Shown here one piece after another: positions 35,816 through 47,566 of a stretch of 64,000 nt of DNA (within the stretch, counting starts at the first letter, position 1; every line of letters begins with the position of its first letter). The notes beneath the pieces were generated by a model. The model was not told the DNA's origin and did no database searches. It saw nothing but the letters and a program-made list of their open reading frames with translations. The DNA lies in NCBI GenBank assembly GCA_014871385.1, contig CM026423.1:21756049-21820048 (forward strand), in the 5' to 3' direction. Both the position numbers and the translations under genes were made by a program. The DNA is from Ceratodon purpureus. Its lineage: Eukaryota > Streptophyta > Bryopsida > Pseudoditrichales > Ditrichaceae.

Positions 35816-38210
35816 ATGGCGGCACCCAGGTTGGATCTCGATGGGGAGGAGATCAAGCCTCTGAAGATCTGCATGATCGGGGCGGGCGGGTTCATTGGGT
35901 CGCATCTGTGTGAGAAGCTGATGTTTGAGACGGATCATAGCGTTCTGGCCATTGATGTGTACGGGGACAAGATCAGCCATTTGTTGCAGCCTGGGCAGGC
36001 TTGGAGCGATCGCATCGAGTTTCACAAGATTAACATCAAGAGCGACTCTCGTCTTGAGGGCCTTATCAAGGTTGCCGATTTGGTATGCAGCTCATTTGGA
36101 TACCTTCTCTGGTGCTGGTTTTCGTGTTTTGAAGGTTTTGTTGCCACTTTGTGATTGTCGGTATTGGCTATGAACCTTTCTGCGAGGATTCAGCCCTAAA
36201 TTTCTGGGTATGGACTAAATGGTCTGGCTTAATCTGTATTCAATGTTTCACAAATGTAAGGTTTGTAATTTTCATCGGGAGTCATCGTAATCTGCTCTCT
36301 GTCGGTAAGGCTTGTGGGGGTTTGAGAGGTTTATTGGGAGTTTTGGGAAGATTACTGCACTTCCCTGTTTACAGGGTATTGCACATTGTTCATTCTGCAG
36401 AACTATGTGTTGATGTGAACTAAGCTTCTTCTTTTTTTGTTTGGAGAGTATGTGAGATTGTTCCTTTTATGACCCAACAATGGCAGGCTTTCAATTAACC
36501 TCACTATGGGAAACCTTTTCACTCATGGGGTTATGCTGGTGCATCGTCGGTTACAATAATTATGTTGAGGTTTTAGAGGTGTTCGGATACGGGCATGTCG
36601 ATAGAAAAATGCGTATTTACTTTGGTTATGGGCATAGTTCGTTTAGCAAGCACTGTGATGCTGTCGAGAGTTTGAGAGTTTATTTTGGAGTTTGAACAAT
36701 GGCGGTCTGTGAACTTCATTCAGTGATATTTTTGCACTTGTGGATTTGTGCAGGTGATCAACTTGGCTGCGATATGCACTCCAGCTGATTACAACACCCG
36801 TCCTCTGGACACCATCTACAGCAACTTCGTGGATGCCCTTCCTGTGGTGCAGTACTGCCGGGAGAATGGCAAGCGCCTCATCCACTTCTCCACTTGCGAA
36901 ATCTATGGCAAGACCATTGGCAGTTTCCTCCCCAAGGACCATCCCTTGAAAGATGATCCTGCTTTCTACATGCTGAAAGAAGATGAGACTCCTTGCATTT
37001 TTGGTTCCGTTGACAAGCAGAGATGGTCTTATGCCTGTGCGAAGCAGCTGATTGAGAGGCTCATATTCGGTAAGAACGCTCAAATATTCATTCATATTAA
37101 TGCAAGAGTTTGAATGTATTTTTGGTTTCTCCACACATTCTGAAGGGTTTTTTTGTGAGGACAATATTTTGAGTGAGTAAGATTTTTCTTGTGAACAGCT
37201 GAGGGAGCTGAGAATGGAGTGGAATTCACTATTGTTCGACCATTTAACTGGATCGGCCCACGCATGGACTTCATTCCCGGTGTCGACGGACCCAGCGATT
37301 CAATCCCCCGTGTCTTGGCTTGCTTCAGCAATGTAAGTATTTTTTGCAGTTTACTTCCAATCTGCTACTTTCCTTTCGATCACTGCGCTCTCGTTTCTGA
37401 TTGTTATTTGCTTCAGTGTAAATCAACGTGATCGTGTGTGACAGAATTTAATGAAGGGAGAGCCATTGAAGTTGGTGGACGGGGGGCTTTCACAACGGAC
37501 CTTCATCTACATTAAGGACGCGATTGAAGCAGTCCAGAGAATGATTGTGAGTCTCTGCACCACACTAGTAATCGGGGATTCAATTCATTGATCATTGTGT
37601 TTCTACTATTTTAGGTTTGCCTGCTGACGTTGGGGACTGCTCTGTTTCCCTTCAGGAAAACCCCAAGAGAGCCAATGGCCAGATCTTCAACGTTGGTAAC
37701 CCTCACAACGAAGTGACTGTCCGGGAGCTTGCAGAGCTGATGACTGATGTAAGTTACAATGCTCTTCTTTGTCACAATCAGCTGGACTTCAGTTTTTTTC
37801 ATACATTTTCAGTCTGAAAGTGGTTACTCACAATTGGTTTCTGCGGGGTTACAGGTCTACTGCAAAGTGAGTGGCAATGCGAGACCTGAGGTGGCCACCA
37901 TCGACGTTACATCGCAGGAGTTTTATGGTGTGGGTTACGATGATAGCGACAAGCGAATTCCGGACATGACCATCATCAAGAGGCAGCTTGGTATAATATT
38001 CTCCCTCTCTCAGTTTCCTCACCTCAACTCAGTCTCTGGCTTTTGTTGTAAACACTTTGGAAATATATCTGAAACCATTCTGTTGCTCAAAATGCAGAGT
38101 GGGAGCCCAAGACTTCGATGTACGACTTGATGGAGCACACCTTGACATACCAGCACGCAACTTACGCCGAAGCAGTCAAGAAGGCCATGTCCAAATCCAT
38201 TGCAACATAG
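35816..38210 (+). CDS. AXS: UDP-D-apiose/UDP-D-xylose synthase, complete, 7 exons
   Basis: Exons 35816-36082, 36754-37069, 37199-37332, 37445-37546, 37656-37748, 37855-37990 and 38098-38210 encode 386 residues, the family length. It is a short-chain dehydrogenase/reductase. The NAD-binding GAGGFIG is at 22-28, the catalytic-site AAICTPADYN contains Cys97, and the SDR pair YACAK is Tyr182/Lys186. NWIGPRMDF, VDGG.SQRTF.YI.DAIEA and GYDDSDKRIPDMT follow. The cytosolic enzyme decarboxylates UDP-glucuronate and makes UDP-apiose, by ring contraction, and UDP-xylose for wall polysaccharides such as RG-II or for apiosides. All introns are GT-AG with frames closing. The first intron (671 bp) is the longest. 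Start ATG 35816 gives the conserved N-terminus; the preceding GTG is not needed. Confidence 0.97.
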
Positions 38211-39347
38211 ATTTATACATACTCCATTCTATACTCCATTCTTCACTTCTTGGTAGGGGTTATTTATCATTATTGAGGCTCAAAGTGCGGAGTTGCTACT
38301 CCTAGAGGATGGGCTCTTGTGAAAGCCTACGACCATAATGGGAGCTGAGAAGGCTTGATTCACTTCCTAGTAGCAACAGCATCTTTTGAGCCCTAGAGTT
38401 GTCGGCATTAAGGACTGTGAAACCACGCTTTGGAATTTTGGGAACCTATGGCATAGATTTATACGGTACAACAGAGAACAACCAATACCTGAGACAATCA
38501 GATTAGAAACTAGTCATAAGGTTTGTGATATCGTGCCTTTGGACAATTATTCATTTCATTGAGTTACTGTAACCAATTTGATCAATTCAGTTCTTTCAAA
38601 GCCATAACATGGATTTTGTCTTAGACCATCTCGCGCAAGATCGTACTTTTTTTTTTTTTTATGAATACTCAAAAACAGTCCCGGCGAATTGATTTATAGC
38701 ACCTGAATAGAAGCAGCTAGTTGTAAGGTTAGCATTTCATGGTGAAGCAAGACCGCTGTGTTGGCTCCAGTTTTTGAACTTGATGCATGTAAGGTAACTA
38801 TAGATATTGGATGAAGGAATCAATTTTTTAATCACACGTGGCAGTGTGTATGTAGAGGATAGAATGGAATCAACGAAATGCATCGGAATCAATGTATTTA
38901 GATAGGAAAGTGATAAGATTACTCCAAATATAGGAATAAAGGATAAAAAGATTTATGAGTTAAATCTGAATTTAGAATAGAAATTAAAAATTCTAGAGGT
39001 AGACTTTAGTTCATTTTGGGAAGGAATTAGTATATAAAGGCTTTGAGGTGAAAAGATAAAAATACTTCTTTTGTGAACTTTTTCTATATGGTTGGATGGC
39101 TGAGCTTCAAACATTATGTTTTGGTCTTTGTTGTTTATAGTTATTATATTATATATATTGAGTTTTTCAACTCACCATTGTTTCTATTGTTATTATTGTG
39201 AAGTATTTGTGACAATTGGTGGCAAACCTGTGGGAAGTTTGTTACAATGCAGGTGACATAAATGGAAATGAAGCTAATTTTTCTTTTCATAAGTCCATAT
39301 GACAATCACTCATTCTCACATTCTCACATTCTCACATCATTCATTTG
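38211..39347. other. AXS 3' flank and AT-rich intergenic DNA
   Basis: It contains the AXS 3'UTR, a poly-T run at about 38647-38661, and a short run of four TCTCACAT-type units (about 39312-39337). No gene is supported. Confidence 0.5.
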
Positions 39348-40157
39348 TTAAACATCTAATTTATAATAGAACACTAGAGATTTCCATCCAATCCCTTAGT
39401 GATGATGAACTTTGTCTTATCTCTAGTGGAGCACTACGCTGAGTTCTCTCATGCTCATCTTGGTCATGTTTAGTGGCTTGATGAAGGAATATTGTCAGCC
39501 CTCAAACATGCACATATTTCCCATTATTAATTCTGTGATGGTCCAACAATGAAGCTCCTTGGGCGCCATTTCAACCAAAAGGTCGAGTGTGTGACGATGG
39601 AGGATTGAATCAACCATCTTTCTTGGTGGGAAGTAATTTGGCATTCTACATGTGATGATGAGATGTGGATCCTGGTTTTTGGGTGTAGTTATGCTTGACT
39701 TTTCACATGGAGGTATGCTGAAATTCAAATACAAAGGCCGGTCTATAATAGTAAAAAAGGCATATGGAGAAATATTGGATTGAAAATCCCAGCGGTGAGA
39801 TCATGCCTTCAAATTGTATTTACATTTAGAAAAAACAAAACTTGAATAAAAATAAAATCTCAATTTTTGGTGAATATTTGAAGTTTCTGTGATCTAATAT
39901 AATTTTGGGCAGATTTTGAGCATATACTGCAGTTTTGGGCAGATTTCAGAACCTCTTAATAGTGTTTCCAAATTTTGACTCCGGATATCTCCTAAGGTAT
40001 GAAGAATTTTGAAGCATGAATGGTCTTGTTAGAAAGAGATGAAAACTTCCCATGTTGTGCCAAAGTTAGAGCCACATCCGATAAAATTTGACTCATAGAA
40101 AGCCTGACCGGACCTTAAATCATACCAATACTGCTAGGTTGCTCTTTTAGGGGTTAA
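39348..40157 (+). mobile_element. TTAA-terminus element, copy A
   Basis: The right terminus TTTTAGGGGTTAA ends at 40157. From about 39690 the interior matches the reverse complement of copy C at very high identity: CACATGGAGGTATGCTGAAA, then TTCAAATACAAAGGCC, GGCATATGGAG.AATATTGGA, and the GGGCAGATTT-type repeats. The left end is not certain; TTAAACATCTAA at 39348 is the best candidate. The left ~350 bp do not clearly match copies B or C and may be replaced DNA. Confidence 0.65.
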
Positions 40158-42143
40158 TTAATATATTTTCTATAATATTTAAAATTAAATTTTATTTCTA
40201 AAAACGTTTTGATACGAAGTGGACAAATCAGAAATTTCAGAGGATCAAAGTTAATAAATATAATCAAAATATTCTTCAGTTTTATATATTTCATAATTTA
40301 TTTTTTATTTTTGATTTTTTTTCTTTTTTAAAAGGATGGGGCATTTTTTATTTCCTCTTGCATACCGCTGCCCGTTTTGTAGTTGTTTTTAACATTGGGT
40401 TGCTTTCTACCTTGCACAGCAGTAACTTCGTCATTCTTATTCCAAGTGAAATGCTTGTCTGCCGCCAACATGGCGGTTTTGCGTTACCCAGCATGTCCTC
40501 AATGACGTCCTCAAAGTTGGGCGCGTTGTTGGAGACATCATCGCATCTCTTGTTTCACACGCACGTTTCGGGACCCTCCCACCTCCACTGTTCATTATTG
40601 GAGGGGAAGCACAATAAAGTGCACCAAAAAAGTGCTTATCTTTTCCCCAATTTCAGCCCCTTCCGTAAACACTAGAGAAAGTGGGATCTACGTTACGTTG
40701 ATGCAAAATTAAGTTTGGAATACGGAAGTAGACTTGATCTTCTTCAACTTCTAAAAGCTGCGGGAAAAGAAATTGAGTTTACAATGGAAAACGGAGACGT
40801 CGAAGTCGGGCAAAGTGAATGCAATCATTTGGAAAAGTGAATATAACGGTTTAGGGTTTTGTCTGAAATCACTTTTAATTTCGCGGTGCCCTTTGTATGT
40901 TTAAGAGGTATTCTAAAATAACCAATTCATATACTCATTAATTGGTTTAGCGTTCCAAAAGTATTGCAAGGATGTTTTTTAAGAGGGTCACTTCCGCGGT
41001 ACTTTTTGTGCGTTTTTTCTCACTGCATATTGTATTTTAAATTGAAAAAAAAACATCCTTTAAAGACAATAGAGGGCACCAAATAAAGAAATTAAGACTT
41101 TGGAAAAGTTCATTTTCATGATTTAGAACTAGTGGTTAAATTTTGTTTCAATTCAGGATGTTCTTTTTATGAAGATGCGTGTAAGATACCTTATGACACT
41201 CTAGAAAGTGACTAAAATGCTCAAAAACTACACCAAAATGCTCAAAATCAGCTTTGAGCCTTAAAAAACAGCACACTTCATATTCACTTCTTAGTGGTCA
41301 CATTTTGCACTTTGTGGTCCACTTTATTGTGCTCTCCCCCATTGACACGTGGACATCTTTACATTCACAAGGACATTTCTAGCTAGCTCCAAGACATCAA
41401 AAAAACAAGCTGACATGATTAGGGACATAACAAAAAACAACGGTTTTTTTAAGTGGCTTTTGACATATCCCATCTGGTTTGCTTTCAGTTTTTTGGTCTT
41501 ATATATCTAGGTGTGTGTTGTGTGTGATTTATGCCAATGCCAGCACATTACTTATGGTGATCACAATAATTAGTGATCAGTTTCTATAAAGGTGTTATGC
41601 TTTCTAGTGCTTCGATCTTGTAGACTTGTCTTCACACATGGGTGCGGAGAAGTGGGGCATGTGTTGGTATTTGGCATTCCTAGTAGTTTTCATTTTGATG
41701 TTTATTGTTTTCAGAGTTACTTTGACATTTTTAGAATTGCTTTGATAGAAAGTTTTTGTGATTATGTATTCTTGTGTATTCTCAGAATGTCACGTTCATA
41801 ATTGTGTTTGTCTTGAGTTTTTTGTTTCTTGTTGTAATGAATTTGTCAAAGTTCGGAGTGCTTAGTGTTTATGCAATTGGTGTTTCTGAGACTTCAGATT
41901 TTCTAGAGGAGGAAACGGAGGGTACGGGGAAAATTTCCCAATCATATTTCCCAATGGATGTTCTTGCTTCGACTTATATTTTGGTGTTTCATGGGGAGCG
42001 TATAATTAGCAAGGCGAGAGTTTGGATTTATGGAGGATATCTCATTGAAGGAGATGTGAGTGTGTGCGCGATGGAGCAACAATTGAAACTTTTTCTTCAT
42101 CATTTGAAAATCAAATTTTCTGTCTATGGAAGCCAAGTAAATA
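40158..42143. other. AT-rich DNA with a GC-richer patch and two unassigned open frames
   Basis: About 40360-40620 is GC-richer and open in more than one frame, without a recognised domain. Frames at 41592-41801 and 41774-42160 (plus; the second 128 codons, with a hydrophobic N-terminus) are also unassigned. They may be transposon-carried fragments; no splice sites tie them to a gene. Confidence 0.35.
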
Positions 42144-42413
42144 TAGTCTACCCTGTATAAATGTTAACCCTCAAGAGTGGATCAAAGTTAACATTTACAA
42201 GGGTATGAACAATTAACAATTATAAAATTACTAGTGGGACCCGTGCCGTTGAGCACGTTGTCATTAGATTAATATTAAGGACTTTTAGAAACTCCAAATA
42301 ATTTTATTAAAAAAAAATTAAAATTAAATTGAATAGTATATATTTTTGGAATAGTAAATGGAAAAAAAGAAACAAAGAATTGAAATTTTGAAAAAAAACA
42401 AAAATTGGAATTT

Positions 42414-42790
42414 TTATTGCAACAGAACTTCTGGGTAAACAACATTAACAGTGTTGGACACCGTACTGTTTTGTGGAAGCAATGCTGAAATATGATTTGG
42501 AGAAGTTGCTCTTGAAAGCGCAACATATAACTGTCCATGACTAAAAACTGGGACTCTAATATCTAATCCTATATACTTTACAGATTGGCCTTGGGACTTG
42601 TTAATTGTCATGGCAAATGCCAATCGCACTGGAAACTGCCGCCTACTGAAATGGAATGGCAATGCGGTAGAAGAAGGAGTCAAAGAAATCCATGGTATAA
42701 AAACATGCTCGCCTGCATGCGGACCGAAAAGTAAACGTGCTTCTAAAACACGGTGCGAAAACCGTGTGAGAAACAAGGAGAGGACCTTGC
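42414..42790 (-). pseudogene. Helitron helicase C-terminal fragment (PIF1-type motifs V and VI)
   Basis: An unbroken frame encodes about 120 residues with [33 protein letters not shown] and [19 protein letters not shown], ending in VVYPEVLLQ and a stop. It matches 26070-26430 of the larger Helitron closely but without its frameshift near the end, so it descends from a better-preserved source copy. The ATP-binding half is absent, so it has no helicase activity. Confidence 0.88.
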
Positions 42791-43015
42791 AGGCAGCATG
42801 GAGCACACCATGTCAAAGCATGTCGAAGCGTGGAGGCGGATCAGGTAGCACTGCAAGAATGTGTCGCATTCTTTCTCCATCAAACCGTTCGCAACTGCAC
42901 CCTGCGCGCCACCACTGCCGTAGCGGTCCCCAAGGCACATGCTAAAGGTGTCAGTTGTCTCCTCGACGGATTCCGGCGTCGAACCGTCGAGTGAGACATC
43001 CATGCTCATTTGTAT
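42791..43015 (-). pseudogene. GC-rich captured gene fragment inside the Helitron
   Basis: This stretch sits between the Helitron 5' TC end and the helicase piece and is far more GC-rich than the AT-rich element around it. The minus frame, starting ATGAGCATGGATGTC nine bases after the terminus, reads MSMDVSLDGSTPESVEETTD and stays open into the helicase region. I do not recognise the product. Composition and position fit a host exon fragment picked up by the Helitron. Confidence 0.55.
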
Positions 43016-43360
43016 AATAGATTTTTTTGAGCAATATACAAATCTTAACATTTATAAATATAAGCAATTGTAAAGAGTCCTTGTGAGAAAATACCATTTA
43101 TAAAATCGCAAATCCAATCAAAACTTTATTCAATGTCAAGTAATGTGTAGAAAGAGGAATGTAACTCAATATGTAGTTTTCATCATCCAAATTATGGTTG
43201 TATTCCCTTTGTTAACATTTATAGTTCCTTTATTAAGTACCATTTTGTTAACAGTTAACACGTTTAACATTAAAAGTGTGCAATATGTGGGGAGTAGAAG
43301 AAAATTAACATTTAGAGAGGGTTAACACTTATGAGTGTAACATTTATGGAGGGTGAACTG

Positions 43361-44426
43361 TATAGAATGATTTAGGTCTCATATCATTACTCATCACAGC
43401 TCTTTGATTTGATGCCTTGGTGTCTCTGGCATTATGTAAGGTCGACCCTCCTAGGTAGGTCTCCTTGAAACCGCAACTAGCATTGTCAGAACAATTGAGA
43501 ACACCCAATTCAAACCGACCAATCAGAACACTCAAGAAACTAGTTGTTTAAGGAGTGATCATGAGTGAAATTAAGTAGGAGCTAGGTGTGGTTTTGGGAT
43601 GGTCTACAGATCAATTCTGGGCTGTGAAGTACTTTAGTGTTTAATTTTTTTTATCTATTTCAGAATTAGGAACAAAATTTTGAAAAAATTTACATTATGT
43701 TAAAAAACAACTTTCCTACATGGGAAATATGCACCCCGAATATAACCCTGCAAAAAAAGCTCAGAATCCTTAAGTTGGTGGTTTTAGGATGGTCGACCTT
43801 AGCCGTGACTCCTCGTCTGTCTCACATGCTGAGAATTCTAACTTTTTGAGTCTGCAATGCTGTCGTGGCAAACGCATGTAAAATTATTTATTGAATTGTT
43901 GGACATGTCCACTTTGAGGCCTGATGGAGGGTTGATTCTAATGTCAAAACTCTGTGTTGTCTACAAAGCCGTATCCTGAGTCTCAGGCCAGCCTCGGCTG
44001 AAATGAAAACTTCTTGTTCATCACCCAAGTTGAAGGTTGGACGTCTTCCACTTAATCCAATTAAAAAAGATTAACTCAATGTTGCATTTCTAGAATCGAA
44101 AGACCAGTTTATTGATAAGGAGCTGTGCTAAGTTACCGTAGGTGCATAAGCTCTTGGATCATCACTGTACCACAGAAGTGCTCGAGAGCAGCTTATGATG
44201 ATGGAATGATAAGCCACGCCGCCTGAGATTAGCTGGGGTGGTGTTGATCACTTGTGGGGGCTGGCAATAAGTAGGATGGGACGGGGAAAGCAAGACTTGC
44301 ATTGAATGAAGATGGAATTCACTTAGGTGGGAGTAGCTTTCCAGGCTCCAGCGGCGATGAGATAATTGTGAGTTTGCACACCTCACTGCTCCCAGAGTTC
44401 CGAGTAGGCGACGTCTTCTGCAAGAG
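43361..44426. other. intergenic DNA upstream of the KNOX gene
   Basis: No gene is supported. The last ~350 bp become less AT-rich and contain CT- and GT-rich stretches, consistent with promoter sequence of the homeobox gene. Confidence 0.45.
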
Positions 44427-44434
44427 TATTTAAA
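44427..44434 (+). promoter_or_regulatory. candidate TATA element of the KNOX gene
   Basis: TATTTAAA followed by AGCCTTCACACTCTCTTCAG lies 167 bp upstream of the proposed start codon at 44594. It is the only good TATA-like element close to the gene. Confidence 0.4.
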
Positions 44435-44593
44435 AGCCTTCACACTCTCTTCAGGCTGCAAGTTCACACATTTTCTGTAGAAGTTGTTAGTCATCGCAAC
44501 GCAGCATATTGTTTCCTCTCATCATCTACAGAGCTTGAGCAGCTCGTCTCTCCTGAAGTCTCTTTCACGTGGCTTCTTCAGAGTGAGCACGGT

Positions 44594-47176
44594 ATGGCAG
44601 CTTCTGCAGTATTACAATCGTGTGGTAATCTTAATCAGACGTATGCTGCTGGAGACGAATTAGTTCCTTCCTCTGCTTTGCTTGGCGTTGTAGGTACTTA
44701 ACGTAGTCAATTGTGTGAGATCGTTCTAAGATCTTGGGAATTCTGCGCCTCCGATTTCAGACTCTTGTTCACGACGGCTAGAGTGGTTCTTTCCTTGCAT
44801 TTATAACTATATCCTGTCAGTATTTCCTTCATTGCAGAGCTTAATCGCTCCGTCTGTGGGAGCACTTGGAGCAGCATCATGGGCGGGCATGACTCGGAGG
44901 AGCGAGAGGTGAACAAGGAGGAGCCAATTCTGTCGCCAAGAGCTCATGGTGGCAACGAGCAGGAAATGGTTTCAGAAGCCAGGGCCCGGGTTGATCAACT
45001 GTGGAGGACGATTCTAGCTACCGGTAATAACAACTCTTAAGTTGAAAGGCCAACAGCAATGCTTGAGAGTGAGTCAGTGCTTACAACATGTTTGCTTCCT
45101 AATCGACGCTATGCTGTCAATGTGCACCGCAGGAATGAGAGAACTACAGTCACAACATGCTGGAAAGCTTACGCGCGACAAGTCGACTGGGCCTGTGAAT
45201 GTGGAGCGCCAATCAGACCCATCCGCTTCTTCACAAGACCTGCGCCGCCCGATGGAGTCCACAGCCAAGACGGAGGGCCACCCAGTTGAGGACGTCCATG
45301 AGAGGCTGCCGCTCCCTCGCCTTGACAGGAGCACACAATCAATCTTCTCCGGTCCCTCAGCATATGCCACTTTCTTCGACAGCCCATGCATGATCCCGAG
45401 CGTGCAACCAAAGCGGCCGAATGCTGTTCCGGTTCGGCCTACTCCAGTTCATGTTGCGAAATCGAGCTCTGGAGCAGAAACCGATCTGTTCGCAAACTGG
45501 AGTTTCTCACCTGCTGTACCTGCCACTGGGACGAAGAACCTCGACAGTCAGGCTTTGCTGGACCAACAGCTTGGCAATACATGCCCCAGGTCGTCTCAGC
45601 TTCTCTCCTCAATCGTTGCTTCGGCAGAGGAGGCTGTTGAGGAGCATAGGTTGATGTCCGGGACGTCCCGAGGATTATCAAGCGACTTTGAAGAGGAGGA
45701 AGAAGAACCCCACGAGCAGGAGCAAGTAAGTGACCACGAACAGGATCATCTTAGAGCTGCCATCACTGAGCATCCTTTGTATCCTGCCATGGTTCTTGCC
45801 CACGTCCGAGTCCTCAAGGTTGGAGCGCCGAGTAGTCAGCAAGTCAAACTGGATGAAATCATAAAGAAGTATCAGCGGGTCGAAGTGGCCCCAGAGAATA
45901 TTTCGAAGCTTGGCCAGGATCCCGAGCTTGATCAATTCATGGTACTGTCATTCTTCACTTTATCGTACCAAGCAGATTTCAAAAGTTTTCTCTACATTTT
46001 TTTATTTTTTTTTTAAGCAAATGAACGAGATTCATTGCAAAAAATAAAAGTACACACCCTCATCGGAAAAGTTTTCTCTACATTTCTATGGGCTTCTCCC
46101 TCCTAATTATAATTGGTTCGGACTCAATTTATGTATTTACATCAGAGATCATACACGGAGATGCTGACAAGTTTACGGGAGGACTTGGAGGAGCCCCACA
46201 ATAAGATGATGCAGTTCATGGACAAGGCGACCAAGGATCTGGAAGCTATCATGGGCCACTACGTTGACAGTAGGTCTCATATAGTTAAAATTTATTGCTA
46301 CGGATCGAGATTGTTTACCTCAGAGAATCCTACAGAACTAACCAGATCACAAGTGTGTGTAACTTCAGCAAACTTTCATCTAAGTCAAGGATGTTGACAT
46401 CATGATCAAACTAAAACTGAAATAGCGTTTCCTCTTTGAAATCATTCATTATGAGAAAGAAACTTATTAGCAAACTTTATTTGAAATCATTTATTATGAG
46501 AAAGAATATCTGTTTGTCAGGGCATAAACTAACAAAATGGCGAGTGTGGATTCAATGTGCAGCGAAACCAGATGAAGACGACAGCTACGGATATGAAATT
46601 GCGCCTGGAATGGATGCAACACAAGACATTGACGAACGGGAGATGTTGGAAGAAAACTTACTGAGCCGCATAGATGTGGACGAAAGCATAGTTGTGGACC
46701 CTGATGCATCAGACGAAGAGCTCAAGAAAGCGCTCGCAAAGAAATATGGTCGCCACATCGAAGGGCTGAAGGCTGAATTCAACCGTGTGCGCAAGAAAGG
46801 GAAGCTGCCTAGCGAGTCTCGCCAGATCTTGAAGGACTGGTTCAACGACCATTCCTACTGGCCTTATCCTTCGGTAAGCACACGTTCGTTTAGCTCGCTC
46901 CCTTTTCTCTGCTGTAACGTTGATACAAAACCAGCGATGGTCCTCCAAGTTCCAACCCTGCATTAACCTGGAGATGCGTATGTGCAGGAGATGGAGAAAG
47001 CATACCTCCAGAGACTCTGTAACTTGGATTTGAAGCAAGTCAACAACTGGTTTATCAATGAGCGAAAGCGACACTGGAGCAGCGAGGAGAAGACGCAGGA
47101 CCCCAACACAGTGTATTACGATCTCCGTGCAAACCCCGATGGTGAAGGCACAAGTCATCAGAGCAGCAACAACTAA
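44594..47176 (+). CDS. KNOX/TALE homeodomain transcription factor, class I-like
   Basis: Exons 44594-44693, 44838-45023, 45133-45941, 46146-46269, 46563-46873 and 46988-47176 give 572 residues. A KNOX1-like region (about 300-346) contains [24 protein letters not shown]2 (about 357-404) contains DPELDQFM and [19 protein letters not shown] (about 459-480) is [20 protein letters not shown]. The homeodomain has the TALE insertion PYP (about 501-503 to 507-509) and third helix [15 protein letters not shown] and KRHW favour class I. KNOX proteins bind DNA with BELL partners in the nucleus and control the diploid programme in mosses and meristems elsewhere. The first exon is my proposal: it joins in frame through a clean GT-AG intron to the ATG at 44879, which is the alternative start (525 residues). 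The long acidic, Ser/Pro-rich N-terminus is low complexity. Confidence 0.9.
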
Positions 47177-47566
47177 CATCTGATGAGTCATGTGTCAGTG
47201 CATTCCCACCGGACACTAAATTTTTGTGGCCTTTCGGTATACTGAAATACAATTAGGGCAATTAAAAAGGTAGTCCCGAAGACTACTAAACACTTCTAGT
47301 GATGGCTGTTATCAGGCTGAAGCAAGATGACCACCAGATATTTGTGATGAAGATATTTCGTCTGCGTATCTTGACCGTTCTGTAATTTTGCATTCCATGT
47401 CAGAGCTGCTCTGGATATCCTCTAGAGGGCAGAATAATTATGCCCGATTTGCACATGAGATTTGTCCACAAGCCCGTCGTCTTGTGTTATAGGTTTTCTC
47501 GCTCATTCTTGACATCATTGCGTCGTCTTGTGTGTGTGCATTGTTAGATTGAAGGTTATTGCAGAC
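47177..47566. other. KNOX 3' flank
   Basis: Non-coding sequence; expected to hold the 3'UTR of the homeobox gene. Nothing else is supported. Confidence 0.5.

Larger units (their letters stand above)
42231..43021 (-). mobile_element. complete 791-bp non-autonomous Helitron with captured fragment
   Basis: On the minus strand it begins TCTATTATACAAATGAGC (5' TC at 43021-43020) and ends GGCACGGGTCCCACTAG (3' CTAG at 42234-42231). Just before the end is a hairpin CGTGC-6 nt-GCACG (42257-42242), seven bases from CTAG. The flanking bases are A on the 5' side and T on the 3' side, the classical Helitron A|T insertion with no target duplication. It contains, 5' to 3', a GC-rich foreign fragment, the C-terminal helicase piece and a T-rich tail. 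It is inserted in the pogo-like element. Confidence 0.88.
42144..43360. mobile_element. pogo/Tigger-like inverted-repeat element, host of a nested Helitron
   Basis: The left end TAGTCTACCCTGTATAAATG (then TTA) and the reverse complement of the right end CAGTTCACCCTCCATAAATG (then TTA) match at 18 of 23 positions. Both ends are flanked by TA (42142-42143 and 43361-43362), as for Tc1/mariner-pogo elements; the CAGT..ACC.....ATAAAT style is pogo-like. Subtracting the nested Helitron (791 bp) leaves about 426 bp of non-coding sequence rich in GTTAACATTTA motifs, so it is a miniature non-autonomous element. Confidence 0.65.

Noticed and set aside
44707-46016. Minus-strand frames across the KNOX exons
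   Set aside because: Shadows of the KNOX coding sequence, which has full domain support on the plus strand.
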